Source: Halobacillus locisalis (GTDB lineage Bacteria > Bacillota > Bacilli > Bacillales > Halobacillaceae). From it: 64,000 bases of DNA. Position numbers and translations under genes: made by a program. Each line of letters begins with the position of its first letter. Positions within the stretch are counted from its first letter, which is position 1. The stretch covers positions 868,001-932,000 of the forward strand of contig NZ_JACEFG010000001.1 in NCBI RefSeq assembly GCF_013694105.1. The letters run 5' to 3'. Below are positions 16,649-27,129 of this stretch, piece after piece. The notes below the pieces were generated by a model that was given only the letters and a program-made list of their open reading frames with translations, ran no database searches and was not told the origin of the DNA.

Positions 16649-19066
16649 CTACATTAACTGGTATGGTTGAAAATCTACGATGATTTGTAATCCGTTTTCT
16701 TGTTTCATTTCGTCTTCGTAATAGTGTAAAATGCGTTCCACTAATTTCCGCTGCTCTGGTTCCTTCTTGTATTTTATCATGCATTGATAGCGATATCTAT
16801 TATTGATCCTCGTAAGCGCAGAAGGCGTCGGACCGAGCACATGCGACTGATCCGAAAGCTTCTGACGCATGAACTGGACGATTTTCTGCGTGACTTCCTG
16901 AACCTTAAGTTGATTCGGGTGAGACACCGTAATCAACGTCAAAAAGTAATAGGGTGGATAGTTGAAGGCTTTTCTCAGTTTCATTTCTTCATTGAAGAAC
17001 TGTTCAAAATCATATTGGCTCGCAAGGTCGACACTATAGTGTTCGGGGGTGTAGGTTTGAACGACGACTTCTCCCGGCTTTTCGTGTCGTCCTGCCCGTC
17101 CACTCACTTGGGTCAAAAGCTGGAAGGTTTTCTCGGATGCCCGGAAATCAGGCAGATTCAGTAGAGAGTCAGCCGCTAGGACACCAACGAGTGTGACGTT
17201 TCCGAAATCCAACCCCTTCGCAATCATTTGGGTTCCGAGCAAGATGTCCGCTTTTTTATCCCCGAATTGCTGAAGCAGCCGTTCATGTGAACCTTTTCTT
17301 CTTGTTGTATCCACATCCATCCGGATGACGGTCGCTTCAGGGATGAGTTGCTCGAGCGCCTCCTCTACTTTCTGCGTTCCGGTACCAAAATAGCGGATGG
17401 TCTTGCTTTCACACTCCGGACATTCCGTCGGCATCGGCTCTTCATGAGAGCAGTAGTGACATTTCAAACGATTTTGCCTTTTATGAAAGGTAAGCGCAAT
17501 GTCACAGTGCGGACACTCTTGAACGTGTCCACAGTCCCGGCACATGACAAACGTCGAGTACCCACGACGATTTAAGAAAAGCACCACTTGTTCCCCTTTC
17601 GAAAGACGATCGTCAATCTTCTCCTTTAACATTCGCGAGAACATCGTGCGGTTGCCTTCGTGCAACTCTTCACGCATGTCGATGATATCCACATCCGGCA
17701 TAGTCGCCTCATTCATCCGTTTGGAGAGCGTCAGCAGCTGGTAATTACCCTTCACAGCCCGAGCATAGGTTTCAAGAGCAGGCGTTGCACTTCCAAGAAC
17801 GACAGGACAGCGATGGCCTTTTGCCCGTTCTATCGCCACATCTCGTGCGTGATACCTTGTCCGATCTTCTTGTTTGTAGCTCGTTTCATGTTCCTCATCA
17901 ATGATGATTAACCCGATATTGGAAAACGGAGCGAAAATCGCCGAACGAGCCCCAACGACGACCTGGACTTCTTTTCGTTGAATCTTGCGCCACTCATCAT
18001 ACTTCTCCCCAGCGGATAAAGCACTGTGCAGAACTGCGACTTTTGAACCGAATCGGCCTTTGAACCGTTCCACCATTTGCGGCGTAAGGGCAATCTCGGG
18101 AACGAGCATGATCGCCTCTTTCCCTTCATCGATCACTCGTTGAATCGATTGTAGATAAACTTCTGTCTTCCCACTCCCCGTTACACCGTGAAGTAAGAAT
18201 ACGTCGTGCTGTTTATGATCGATCGTCTGTAAAATAGGCTGAATCGCAGTTGATTGCTCTTCCGTTAACGTAAACGGAGTTGTGCGCTCGAATTCTCGGT
18301 CTTGGTAGGGATCCCGAAAGACTTCTTGATCAAATTCTTTCAGCACACCTTCTTGAACCAAAGGCTTGAGCGATGCCGAAGTCGTAGATAATAATTCGAG
18401 AAGCTGTTTTTTCGGAATCGGCGCTCTATTGAAGACAAAATACTCTACAATCGCTCGCTGTTTCTTCGCCTGTTTGGATACATCGACTAAGAACTCTTCC
18501 ATTTCCATTTCATCCAATATCGGTTCGACCATTCGCGTCGTTTTCTTTGTTTCTCTGCTCTTCACTTCATAATGGACATCAACGACACCTTCGTTGATAT
18601 GGTTTCTTAATGTATGGTAGCTGACTCCAGAAGCTTCGAATTCTTCATAATCCATGACGGCGCGGCCGTCAAAAACAGGATCCAAATCTGAATCGAGAGG
18701 GTCTTCGGTCAATTTCCATAACTCTTTTCGGTACTTCGCTTTCATCACTTGAGGCAACATCACCTGCAAGCAAGAAATATAATAACTCAAGGTCTGTCGT
18801 GACAGCCACTTCCCTAACTGAAGCAACTCTTCAGTCAAAGCAGGGGTTACATCCAGGACGTCTACAATGTTTTTAACTTTTGAAAACTCGCTGGTCTCAG
18901 ACAAAGTTACGACATAACCCATGATTTTTCTTGGTCCAAACGGGATGATGACGCGCACCCCAGGTTGGACGATACCCTGGAACTTTTCGGGGATTTTATA
19001 ATCAAAGGGACGGTTCGTGTTTTGAGAAGGGACATCTACGATGACATTAGCAAATGTCACGCCCAT
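16649..19066 (-). CDS. priA: Primosomal replication restart helicase PriA
   Basis: An 805-residue PriA. The N-terminal DNA-binding region is followed by a superfamily 2 helicase core with Walker A '[11 protein letters not shown]' and '[12 protein letters not shown]', two zinc-binding clusters of eight cysteines ('[13 protein letters not shown]' and '[17 protein letters not shown]'), and the C-terminal '[12 protein letters not shown]' motif. It reloads the replicative helicase at collapsed forks. It overlaps the end of coaBC by 10 nt. Confidence 0.96.
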   Translation of the reverse strand: MGVTFANVIVDVPSQNTNRPFDYKIPEKFQGIVQPGVRVIIPFGPRKIMGYVVTLSETSEFSKVKNIVDVLDVTPALTEELLQLGKWLSRQTLSYYISCLQVMLPQVMKAKYRKELWKLTEDPLDSDLDPVFDGRAVMDYEEFEASGVSYHTLRNHINEGVVDVHYEVKSRETKKTTRMVEPILDEMEMEEFLVDVSKQAKKQRAIVEYFVFNRAPIPKKQLLELLSTTSASLKPLVQEGVLKEFDQEVFRDPYQDREFERTTPFTLTEEQSTAIQPILQTIDHKQHDVFLLHGVTGSGKTEVYLQSIQRVIDEGKEAIMLVPEIALTPQMVERFKGRFGSKVAVLHSALSAGEKYDEWRKIQRKEVQVVVGARSAIFAPFSNIGLIIIDEEHETSYKQEDRTRYHARDVAIERAKGHRCPVVLGSATPALETYARAVKGNYQLLTLSKRMNEATMPDVDIIDMREELHEGNRTMFSRMLKEKIDDRLSKGEQVVLFLNRRGYSTFVMCRDCGHVQECPHCDIALTFHKRQNRLKCHYCSHEEPMPTECPECESKTIRYFGTGTQKVEEALEQLIPEATVIRMDVDTTRRKGSHERLLQQFGDKKADILLGTQMIAKGLDFGNVTLVGVLAADSLLNLPDFRASEKTFQLLTQVSGRAGRHEKPGEVVVQTYTPEHYSVDLASQYDFEQFFNEEMKLRKAFNYPPYYFLTLITVSHPNQLKVQEVTQKIVQFMRQKLSDQSHVLGPTPSALTRINNRYRYQCMIKYKKEPEQRKLVERILHYYEDEMKQENGLQIIVDFQPYQLM

Positions 19067-20262
19067 CCACCTGACATTTCTTTAGCGGCTGCTTCCAGAA
19101 CTTTTGATGCCAACTCGTCCTTCGTCATAAGTGGATACGTTTCTTCCGTTCCTTTTTTCGTGAAAAATAAGGAGGCGTTCGTATCATGTCCAAACCCTGC
19201 CCCTTCATCTGAAACATTGTTCACCACGATGGCATCCAAATTTTTCTTCTTCATTTTCTCACGACCGTATTTTTCTATCTCCTGTGTTTCGGCGGCAAAA
19301 CCGATTAAGTATTGATGCTCTTTCGTTTCCCCAAGCTCTTTCAGGATATCTTTCGTCCGTTCCATCTCCACGACATAGTCGCCCTCTCTCTTCTTCATCT
19401 TCTGTTCATAGGTCACTGCCGGGCGATAATCTGCTACGGCAGCGGATTTAATGACGAGGTCCTGATGCGGATAATGCTGCATAACCTGTTGGTACATCTC
19501 ATCTGCCGTCGTGACGTCAACACGATGGACCCCGGATGGTGTATCCAATTGAACAGGGCCAGACACAAGCGTCACGTCAGCACCGAGTTCTGCCGCCTGT
19601 CGTGCTAATGCAAAGCCCATTTTACCTGTGGAAGGATTCGTGAAATAACGGACCGGATCAATTTGTTCACGTGTAGGGCCAGCGGTGACCAGTACTTTTT
19701 TTCCTTTTAGCAGCTGTTTTTTCTTCATTTGGTCCTCTAGTACTTGAACGATTGTAAGCGGTTCTTCCAGTCGTCCTTTGCCGACATAACCACACGCCAA
19801 ATACCCTTCCCCAGGTTCTATAAAGCGAAAACCCCAGGCATCGAGTTGTTTCATATTCTTCATGACCGCTGGATGACTGTACATGTGGACATTCATAGCT
19901 GGTGCCAGATAGACAGGTGCTTCGGTTGCCAAAAGTGTCGTAGACAGCATGTCATCTGCAAGGCCATTCGCCAATTTCCCGATCAGATTAGCGGTCGCAG
20001 GTGCCAACAGAAATAAATCCGCCCAATCAGCCACATCGATATGTTGGATCCCGGAAGCATCCTGCTCATCAAACGTGTCTGTGTAGACAGGTTGACGCGA
20101 AAGCGCTTGGAAGGTCGTCGGCGCAATAAAGTTTTGGGCACCCGGCGTCATAATGACTTTGACCTCTGCTCCCTTTTGTACGAGTTTACTCGTAAGAGCG
20201 GCTGCCTTATATGCAGCAATGCCACCAGAAACGCCTAGTACGATTTTTTTGCCTGTTAACAT
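19057..20262 (-). CDS. coaBC: Bifunctional CoaBC
   Basis: A 401-residue fusion of phosphopantothenoylcysteine decarboxylase (CoaC, about 1-185: 'GVSGGIAAYKAA', 'APAMNVHMY', 'ACGYVGKGRL') and phosphopantothenate-cysteine ligase (CoaB: 'VLVTAGPTREQIDPVRYFTN', 'AAVADYRP', 'VNNVSDEGAGFG'). It carries out steps 2 and 3 of CoA synthesis from phosphopantothenate. A terminator-like hairpin sits between rpoZ and this gene. Confidence 0.96.
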   Translation of the reverse strand: MLTGKKIVLGVSGGIAAYKAAALTSKLVQKGAEVKVIMTPGAQNFIAPTTFQALSRQPVYTDTFDEQDASGIQHIDVADWADLFLLAPATANLIGKLANGLADDMLSTTLLATEAPVYLAPAMNVHMYSHPAVMKNMKQLDAWGFRFIEPGEGYLACGYVGKGRLEEPLTIVQVLEDQMKKKQLLKGKKVLVTAGPTREQIDPVRYFTNPSTGKMGFALARQAAELGADVTLVSGPVQLDTPSGVHRVDVTTADEMYQQVMQHYPHQDLVIKSAAVADYRPAVTYEQKMKKREGDYVVEMERTKDILKELGETKEHQYLIGFAAETQEIEKYGREKMKKKNLDAIVVNNVSDEGAGFGHDTNASLFFTKKGTEETYPLMTKDELASKVLEAAAKEMSGGWA

Positions 20263-20304
20263 CTATGATTCCCCCTCGCATTCGTTCAAGAAAAATAAAT
20301 AGCG

Positions 20305-20346
20305 AAAAAAGCCGCGCTGTTACATAGTTGTAAGCGCGGCTTTTTT
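20305..20346. terminator. Terminator or attenuator between rpoZ and coaBC
   Basis: GCCGCGCT / AGCGCGGC hairpin (partly mismatched interior) flanked by AAAAAA and TTTTTT, so it is symmetric for both strands. It lies within the minus-strand operon and may reduce coaBC expression relative to rpoZ. Confidence 0.75.
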
Positions 20347-20357
20347 GATGCAATTCA

Positions 20358-20585
20358 TTAGGTTGTTTCCGTACGGGATTGAATTTCGTCGGATTCGATG
20401 AAATTCAGTTTTCCGTCACGAATTTCTTCTAGCGCCACGCCTACTTGTTGGTGGGACGTCGGCTTATCTACCATCGGTGCAGCCCCTTGCTTCAATTCAC
20501 GAGCTCGGCGAGCAGAGAGCGTCACTAATGTGTATTTCGACTTGATTTGCTTTTGCAATGAGTCAATGGACGGTTCTAGCATCAT
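20358..20585 (-). CDS. rpoZ: RNA polymerase omega subunit
   Basis: A 75-residue protein: '[20 protein letters not shown]' then '[12 protein letters not shown]' and '[13 protein letters not shown]', the conserved core of bacterial omega. It helps assemble and stabilise RNA polymerase. It lies 2 nt after gmk. Confidence 0.95.
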   Translation of the reverse strand: MMLEPSIDSLQKQIKSKYTLVTLSARRARELKQGAAPMVDKPTSHQQVGVALEEIRDGKLNFIESDEIQSRTETT

Positions 20586-20587
20586 AA

Positions 20588-21476
<889 letters not shown>

Positions 21477-21554
21477 AGCAGACTCCTCCTTCTAATAGCC
21501 AAACCTCTAGTCTCTACTTCTATTATATGAAAAAACAAGACAAAATCTCAATTG

Positions 21555-22436
21555 TTATTCGACATTTTGTACTTGTTCTTTCATTTTTTCAATTTCACTC
21601 TTTAATGAAACGACCCACTGTGTCACTTCGGCATCGTTTGATTTCGAACCGATTGTGTTCACTTCACGGTGCATTTCCTGAACGATGAAATCGAGTCTGC
21701 GTCCAATGGCTTCCTGTTCGCTTAGCGTCACACGAAACTGACTTAGATGCGACTGCAACCTTGTCAGCTCTTCTGTTACGTCACCTTTTTCAGCAAGCAG
21801 ACCGACTTCCTGCAACACACGGGATTGATCTGGGTCGAGCGCTTCTTGTGTATATTCTTCGATGCGTTCACGTATTTTATTGCGATGTTCATCCACGATG
21901 ACCGGACGCTTCTCCTCCAGTTGAAGAAGGATTTCATCCATTCGGACCATCCGTTTCTGAAAATCCTCAACTAAACGCGCACCTTCTTGTTCACGCATGA
22001 CAAGGAGCCGTTCGAGCGATTGTTCTACCGCTTCGATTAAAGCCTGTTGGAGTTCATCGGTATGTTCTTCCACTTCTTGTATTGTAAAAATATCGTCTAA
22101 CTTAGAAACCATATCAATTGATACGTCTCCAGTCAACTGATAACGGTCCTTAATATCCGTGAATTTAGCCATGTATTGATCCAATAATGCCCAGTCCACA
22201 TCGACTTTTCTTTCAAATAATCCCTTTCCCTCTAGGGTGACAAAAAGATCGACACGGCCACGCGCGAGTTTGTCCTGCACTTTGCGCTTCAATCTTTCTT
22301 CCATAAATAAGAGGTTGCGAGGCATTTTAGGCGAAATATCAAGAAAACGATGATTCACAGATCGAACTTCTACATGAATGTGTGAATCATCGACCGTTAT
22401 ACTCTCTTTCCCGTACCCAGTCATACTTCTTACCAT
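21555..22436 (-). CDS. YicC family endoribonuclease
   Basis: A 293-residue YicC/YloC protein starting 'MVRSMTGYGKES', with 'VEVRSVNHRFLDIS' early on and the C-terminal 'RRLDFIVQEMHREVNTIGSK' signature. E. coli YicC is an RNase that helps degrade small RNAs; the Bacillus homologue is assumed similar. ATG 22436 was chosen after GGAAGTGA; an in-frame extension upstream overlaps the promoter. Confidence 0.93.
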   Translation of the reverse strand: MVRSMTGYGKESITVDDSHIHVEVRSVNHRFLDISPKMPRNLLFMEERLKRKVQDKLARGRVDLFVTLEGKGLFERKVDVDWALLDQYMAKFTDIKDRYQLTGDVSIDMVSKLDDIFTIQEVEEHTDELQQALIEAVEQSLERLLVMREQEGARLVEDFQKRMVRMDEILLQLEEKRPVIVDEHRNKIRERIEEYTQEALDPDQSRVLQEVGLLAEKGDVTEELTRLQSHLSQFRVTLSEQEAIGRRLDFIVQEMHREVNTIGSKSNDAEVTQWVVSLKSEIEKMKEQVQNVE

Positions 22437-22460
22437 CAAGATCACTTCCAATCTATTTCT

Positions 22461-22489
22461 ATTATAGCAAGTGGGACGCAATTTCTCAC
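22461..22489 (-). promoter_or_regulatory. Promoter of the yicC-remA-gmk-rpoZ operon
   Basis: On the minus strand GTGAGA (22489-22484), a 17-nt spacer ending in TGC, then TATAAT (22466-22461): an extended -10 sigma-A promoter about 20 nt before the yicC start. Confidence 0.65.
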
Positions 22490-22800
22490 ACGCCTAGCAT
22501 CGGTTGAGTGACCTTTTTTTATAAGAATCAAAGCAGTTTGGTACAAATGAAACGCGTGAAAATGCTGAGATCAGAGGAATCAACACCGTTTCGTTCAGAA
22601 ATCTTTGATAAAACTGTAGTGATTGCAATGATGACAAAGGTTATCGAACCTATTGACTGTTTAAACCGTCGTGAGAAGTCTCTTTCCGGCAGTAAAATGA
22701 TGGAATCGTTTCAAAACCTCAGAGACAGCAGCCTTTCACAATGCCTGTCCAAGTGGATGACCCGTATTTTACATTAGAAAGCACCACAGCTTCTTTCATT
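22490..22800. other. Gap without a supported gene
   Basis: This space lies between divergent yicC and rqcH. In B. subtilis a P-type calcium ATPase gene (yloB) is located beside yloA/yloC; no trace of it is readable here. A plus-strand frame of 89 codons is present but lacks a ribosome binding site and family features, so it is not called. Confidence 0.5.
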
Positions 22801-22820
22801 TATCGTTTGATTCAAAATCA

Positions 22821-22829
22821 TGCTATAAT
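22821..22829 (+). promoter_or_regulatory. Extended -10 promoter of rqcH
   Basis: TGCTATAAT, an extended -10 box, lies 23 nt before the rqcH ATG; no good -35 hexamer is visible at 17 nt. The spacing leaves room for the GAGAGGTG ribosome site. Confidence 0.55.
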
Positions 22830-22852
22830 TCTCTTTTAGAGAGGTGAGTACG

Positions 22853-24565
22853 ATGTCATTTGATGGAATAGTCACACGGGCGATCACTCATGAGTTAAAT
22901 GAGACGATCCAGTCCGGACGCATTATGAAAATTTACCAACCAACAGAAACGGAGCTCGTCTTCACCGTAAGATCTAAGCGTCAGAAATACACGCTTTTGC
23001 TGTCTGCGCACCCGAGCTACGCCCGTTTCCATTTAACAGAAGATTCCTACCATAACCCGAAGGAGCCTCCGATGTTATGTATGTTACTACGTAAGCATTT
23101 AATCGGAGGATTTCTTGAAAGCATTGAACAAGTAAGCATGGAGCGAATTGTGAAGTTCCATGTACGGACTCGAAACGAAGTGGGAGATGAAACGCTGAAG
23201 ACGTTGATCATCGAGGTGATGGGAAAACACTCCAACATTCTTCTCGTTGACGAAGAACAAGGTCATATGTTGGATAGCATCAAGCATTTGCCCCCGTCTC
23301 AAAACCGTCACCGTACAATCATGCCAGGTCAGCCCTATAAGCTTCCACCGGAACAAGGCAAGATCAATCCTGTGGACTTGGAGCCTGAGGATTTCATTAA
23401 GAAACTGGACTTCAATTCAGGAAAAATGGATAAGCAGATCCTGAACATTGTCATGGGCTTTTCTCCTATGATGACAAAAGAAATTGCCCACCAGGCAGGG
23501 CTCGGTGGACCGAACGCTTATAAGGAAGCGTACCGCGCTGTTCGTAAGCGTATTTTGAACCATGAGTATGAACCTCAAGTCCACCGCGCCGACCGGGAAC
23601 AGTTTTACGTCCTCCCGTTACATGCTTTTTCTGAACAAACCGAGACATTCGACACGGTAAGCGGGATGCTTGATGATTACTATTCTGGAAAGGCCGAACG
23701 CGACCGCGTTAAACAGCAAGCTGGTGATCTGTTCCGTTTCTTGAAGAACGAACGCGATAAAAACGTACGTAAAATCAAGAAGCATGAGCAGACGTTGAAG
23801 AAGTCGGAGTCTGCAGAAGAGTACCAGAAACTCGGTGAATTGCTGACGGCTCACATGCATTTAGTCAAGACGGGCGACGAGAACGTGACGGTCGTCGATT
23901 ATTACGATCCTGATCAATCGGAACTCACCATCGAACTGAATCCGAATAAATCACCAAGTGAGAACGCGCAAAGTTACTTCCAGACCTATCAGAAGCTGAA
24001 AAAATCAAAGCAAGTCGTGACAACGGAAATAGCGAAAGCCGAAGATGAAATTCAATACTTCGAACGCCTGATTCAACAAGTGGAATCGGCACGTGAAGAA
24101 GATATTGAAGAAATCCGCGAAGAGCTGCGCGAAGAAGGTTACCTGAAGAAGAAAGCCCCCTCAAAAGGGAAAAAGAAAAATAAACCGTCCAAACCCTCAC
24201 CAGAGAGCTTTGAATCTAGTGATGGGACGCTCATCTATGTGGGACGGAACAATAAGCAAAATGAGTACTTGACGAACCGCATGGCAAGTAAATCAGATGT
24301 ATGGCTTCACGCTAAAGACATCCCTGGCTCCCACGTTGTCATCAAAGAAGAGAATCCGACAGAGGATACGCTTTTTGAAGCGGCACAACTGGCAGCAAAC
24401 TTCAGCAAATCAAGCCGTTCATCGACGGTACCGGTCGATTACACGCAAATCAGACACGTTAAAAAACCGTCTGGCGCGAAACCCGGCTATGTGATTTATG
24501 ATCACCAACAAACGTTATTTGTAACACCCGATCATTCTTTCGTTAAGAAATTGAAGAAACAATGA
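22853..24565 (+). CDS. rqcH: Rqc2 homologue RqcH (NFACT protein, YloA)
   Basis: A 570-residue NFACT-family protein. The N-terminal NFACT-N domain starts 'MSFDGIVTRAITHELNE' and contains 'GRIMKIYQPTETELVF'. A helical coiled-coil stretch spans about 290-430, a Lys-rich linker follows, and the C-terminal NFACT-R domain carries 'IYVGRNNKQNEYLT' and 'VWLHAKDIPGSHVVI'. RqcH adds alanine tails to peptides stalled on 50S subunits; older annotations call it fibronectin-binding protein. ATG 22853, after GAGAGGTG, was preferred to the GTG three codons upstream. Confidence 0.95.
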   Translation: MSFDGIVTRAITHELNETIQSGRIMKIYQPTETELVFTVRSKRQKYTLLLSAHPSYARFHLTEDSYHNPKEPPMLCMLLRKHLIGGFLESIEQVSMERIVKFHVRTRNEVGDETLKTLIIEVMGKHSNILLVDEEQGHMLDSIKHLPPSQNRHRTIMPGQPYKLPPEQGKINPVDLEPEDFIKKLDFNSGKMDKQILNIVMGFSPMMTKEIAHQAGLGGPNAYKEAYRAVRKRILNHEYEPQVHRADREQFYVLPLHAFSEQTETFDTVSGMLDDYYSGKAERDRVKQQAGDLFRFLKNERDKNVRKIKKHEQTLKKSESAEEYQKLGELLTAHMHLVKTGDENVTVVDYYDPDQSELTIELNPNKSPSENAQSYFQTYQKLKKSKQVVTTEIAKAEDEIQYFERLIQQVESAREEDIEEIREELREEGYLKKKAPSKGKKKNKPSKPSPESFESSDGTLIYVGRNNKQNEYLTNRMASKSDVWLHAKDIPGSHVVIKEENPTEDTLFEAAQLAANFSKSSRSSTVPVDYTQIRHVKKPSGAKPGYVIYDHQQTLFVTPDHSFVKKLKKQ

Positions 24566-24570
24566 CGAAT

Positions 24571-24608
24571 AGACCGCCCCTTCCTTTGTAGGTGGCGGTC
24601 TTTCTTTA
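24571..24608 (+). terminator. rqcH terminator
   Basis: GACCGCC / GGCGGTC stem with a 15-nt loop, followed by TTTCTTT. Confidence 0.7.
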
Positions 24609-24627
24609 TAGATGGTGATGGAATGGT

Positions 24628-24927
24628 TTACTTATGATTAATGACTTCTTCATCTGTGATCACACCTTCTTCATCCGACCAAATCCTGTATAAGGACCCT
24701 GTCCCTTTTCTAACTTCTAACACATATTCCATCCCCGATTCGCCCCAACCGCCTAATGTATTCACTTGTTCAACCGACGTTATAGATGGATGGCGCTCTA
24801 GCACGTTATTCTTGACCGCTTGCAACTGAAGTCTGACGAAAATAAAGACGCTACCAACTATGATGACAGCAATCAGCACACTAATGATCAGACCTCTCAA
24901 TAGAAATCGTTTGGTCAATGGATTCAT
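24628..24927 (-). CDS. Small membrane-anchored protein, unknown
   Basis: A 99-residue protein with one N-terminal transmembrane helix ('GLIISVLIAVIIVGSVFIFV') and an outside domain of about 65 residues that begins 'RLQLQAVKNNVLERHPSI' and ends with a short beta-rich part. I recognise no family with confidence; the layout resembles small DUF3139-type proteins. A clear GGAGG lies 7 nt before the ATG. Confidence 0.65.
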   Translation of the reverse strand: MNPLTKRFLLRGLIISVLIAVIIVGSVFIFVRLQLQAVKNNVLERHPSITSVEQVNTLGGWGESGMEYVLEVRKGTGSLYRIWSDEEGVITDEEVINHK

Positions 24928-25011
24928 TCAAATAACCTCCATACATAGAGTTTCTATGTATGATGGTACACGATAGTACTCAACCAGTCTATGGTCTCAA
25001 ATTAATTAAAG

Positions 25012-25344
25012 TTAGAAAACGACTTTTCCTACTACAAGCATGCCGATTGCCAAGAACGGAACGCAGCCCATAGAAGAACATTCCGAACATCCATTCAGAA
25101 CTTCCTTTTGTGTCAAAGGTTCTTTATTCTCTCCATCTTGTGAAATGTTTATCACTCCTGTAAATGTTATAGATGATTCATTTGGATAAAAGCTGTTTAC
25201 ATAAGAAAAAGGATCAAAGAGTATTCCAAAAAAATGTTGTGAAAATAAATGGAATATGAAGCCCATCGCAGCCTCACATTTGTTCCCCCTCAACCAGATT
25301 AATGGATATGAACCTTCTTCAGAAGTTAGGGCAAGGACGATCAA
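25012..25344 (-). CDS. Possible Cys-rich membrane protein, unknown
   Basis: An open frame of 110 codons whose TTG start overlaps the stop of the sigma-like gene upstream by TTGA, an arrangement typical of coupled genes. It contains 'GCSECSSMGC' followed by a C-terminal hydrophobic helix ('VPFLAIGMLVVGKVVF'). The ribosome site is weak, and an ATG at 25266 is an alternative start. No family is recognised; it may be spurious. Confidence 0.4.
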   Translation of the reverse strand: MIVLALTSEEGSYPLIWLRGNKCEAAMGFIFHLFSQHFFGILFDPFSYVNSFYPNESSITFTGVINISQDGENKEPLTQKEVLNGCSECSSMGCVPFLAIGMLVVGKVVF

Positions 25345-26174
25345 TTAGAAATATGACGTTCCACAGCCATCGGTTTTACCAGGATGCCATAACGCTCGTA
25401 ACCCCGTTCATTCAACATCTCTCTGGCTACGGATTTGACTTTTTTACGAACATCTTGGTAATAGGATGCTGGACCGACGACTTGAATAATGATTTGTTCT
25501 TCCTCTTTGGTGAGACCGACCTTGATCTGAGGATATCCTTGTTGTGACAGTCTCTCATAAATCACCTCATGAACGGGCGGAGACGCTTCAACACGCTCTT
25601 CAGTAAAAGGCTTTTGAATCACGTACGACCCTATAGCGAGAAATAGCAAAAGCGCAACCACAGCGCTACCATACTTTAATGCTTTCTTTTTACTCTTCAT
25701 CTTGGCTAACTGCTTCTCCACATTCACCTTGACCATTTGCCGCGTCTCTTCATCACATAGATTCAACAGGGAGTTAGTGAATTCTTCCTTCCAATGTACA
25801 TCCTCTACTGTTTTATTCACCACGTGCACTGGAAGGTTCATAACCTCCCCCACTTGTTCCTGCTCAAGTTGGTGAACATAGGTAAGAGCGAGAATCAAAC
25901 GCGTATATTCGTCCATTTGTAAAAAGGCATGAAGGCGTTCATCTTCTGTTGAAAACGCGCCTTCATCACCTGACTCAAGTATGGTGAACGATAATGTACT
26001 TTTATAGACAGATAACCCTTTTAACGTTTTTCCCGACTGAGCAAATTGATGAAGTACACGTTCCGTTACACGTGTAGCAACCTCGTAGTTCTTTACTTTT
26101 GTAAAAGCTAAAACAAAGATTTCGTTAAAATTGTTGTAAAATCCATCAAAATGGTGGTTATGTCGAGTTGCCAT
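25341..26174 (-). CDS. ECF sigma-like domain fused to a membrane-anchored C-terminal domain
   Basis: A 277-residue protein with an unusual layout. Residues about 14-45 ('FNEIFVLAFTKVKNYEVATR') resemble sigma region 2, and about 88-130 ('DEYTRLILALTYVHQLEQEQ', 'VGEVMNLPVHVVNKTVEDVH') resemble the helix-turn-helix of sigma region 4. After a Lys-rich segment a single transmembrane helix lies near 167-186 ('YGSAVVALLLFLAIGSYVI'), followed by an outside domain of some 90 residues, perhaps DUF4030-like. Such topology is usual for anti-sigma factors rather than sigma factors. ATG follows AAGGAGG at 8 nt. Function is inferred only from the pattern. Confidence 0.6.
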   Translation of the reverse strand: MATRHNHHFDGFYNNFNEIFVLAFTKVKNYEVATRVTERVLHQFAQSGKTLKGLSVYKSTLSFTILESGDEGAFSTEDERLHAFLQMDEYTRLILALTYVHQLEQEQVGEVMNLPVHVVNKTVEDVHWKEEFTNSLLNLCDEETRQMVKVNVEKQLAKMKSKKKALKYGSAVVALLLFLAIGSYVIQKPFTEERVEASPPVHEVIYERLSQQGYPQIKVGLTKEEEQIIIQVVGPASYYQDVRKKVKSVAREMLNERGYERYGILVKPMAVERHISN

Positions 26175-26252
26175 CTATTCGACCTCCTTCTCTACCACAG
26201 TTCCCTGGTTTTCATAGAATAAGCGAGGAAATCGGTCAAATCCAATGGCAAA

Positions 26253-26456
26253 CTATAACCAGTTGTGGCAATTCGCACATTGCTGTTCACGCTGTTGCCT
26301 TTTCATTTTTTGACCGCAAACATGACACTCAATTACATCAGAAGCTTCGATAAAGACACGATCTCTTCGTAAAAACACGTCCCTAAACCCTTCCATATTT
26401 CGAACCACTATAAAAATCCCGATAGCTGCTATCAGAATGGTGATAAGCATCGCCAT
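26253..26456 (-). CDS. Membrane-anchored zinc-ribbon protein
   Basis: A 67-residue protein with an N-terminal transmembrane helix ('MAMLITILIAAIGIFIVV') and two cysteine pairs, 'CHVCGQK' and 'CANCHNW', that should bind one zinc ion on the cytoplasmic side. GGTGGAGG precedes the ATG. Its partner is unknown; it lies immediately before the sigma-like membrane gene. Confidence 0.7.
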   Translation of the reverse strand: MAMLITILIAAIGIFIVVRNMEGFRDVFLRRDRVFIEASDVIECHVCGQKMKRQQREQQCANCHNWL

Positions 26457-26532
26457 GTAAACACCTCCACCTCACTTACGTTCATCCACGGTTAAAGTTT
26501 CAATTTTATTCCATATATTGAAATTTCATTTA

Positions 26533-27102
26533 TTACTTTTGGTCGCCCTCTACATACTTGATCATCTGATAGACTCCGGCCCCAGCTTGAAAGCATGCCG
26601 ATCCAATAATTCCGGTTATATAAATCATTATGTACTTTATTTCTACCCTCAATGACAATACGATCAACCTTTAAAGCCATTTCATTTGTGCTTACCCTCT
26701 TCTCTTTCAACCGAATACCGTTAAACTCCTTTAAAAGTTCTAGAGTATCCCCGCCAGCATTCGAACTCAACTGACTTGCCTTCACTTCGTCTGCTTGTCT
26801 CTAATAAAATACCAAGGAAGCGAAAGATTCTGAGGGAGGATTGACTGATGAGAATAGATATAAATCAGGTTGTTTCATTTTTGCAACTTCGAGGATGGAA
26901 TCCCCGTACCTTTGCAAGTCTTCGTACAATCCAACCAATTGATCCAGCTGCTGTTCTGTTACGGATTGATTTTCGGGGAGGTCGTTTATGTTTGCTCAAT
27001 TTCTAAGGCCACTTGTGTGAAACGATAAAAGTCATGAGATAGATTGTGCGATATATGCTGTTCATATGTACGATTTTCTGTATTTTGATAGATTCCCGTC
27101 AT
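26533..27102 (-). pseudogene. Decayed small gene(s), family uncertain
   Basis: Three minus-strand frames carry protein-like pieces in order. 'MTGIYQNTENRTYEQHISHN' (from 27102) stops at 26986. In another frame 'VTEQQLDQLVGLYEDLQRYG' runs to TAG at 26801. In the same frame 'ADEVKASQLSSNAGGDTLEL' continues, and after a further shift 'FQAGAGVYQMIKYVEGDQK' ends at TAA 26533. At least two frameshifts and one stop are needed to join them. The last two pieces look like the small helical proteins that accompany LXG/type VII secretion toxins, but this is a weak impression. They may be one or two dead genes. Confidence 0.5.
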
Positions 27103-27129
27103 TTTTCTTTCTATTAAGCTACTATGTCA

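Noticed and set aside
22508-22777. Plus-strand frame of 89 codons between yicC and rqcH
   Set aside because: No ribosome binding site, no membrane or domain features, and it overlaps the region of the yicC promoter; treated as chance.
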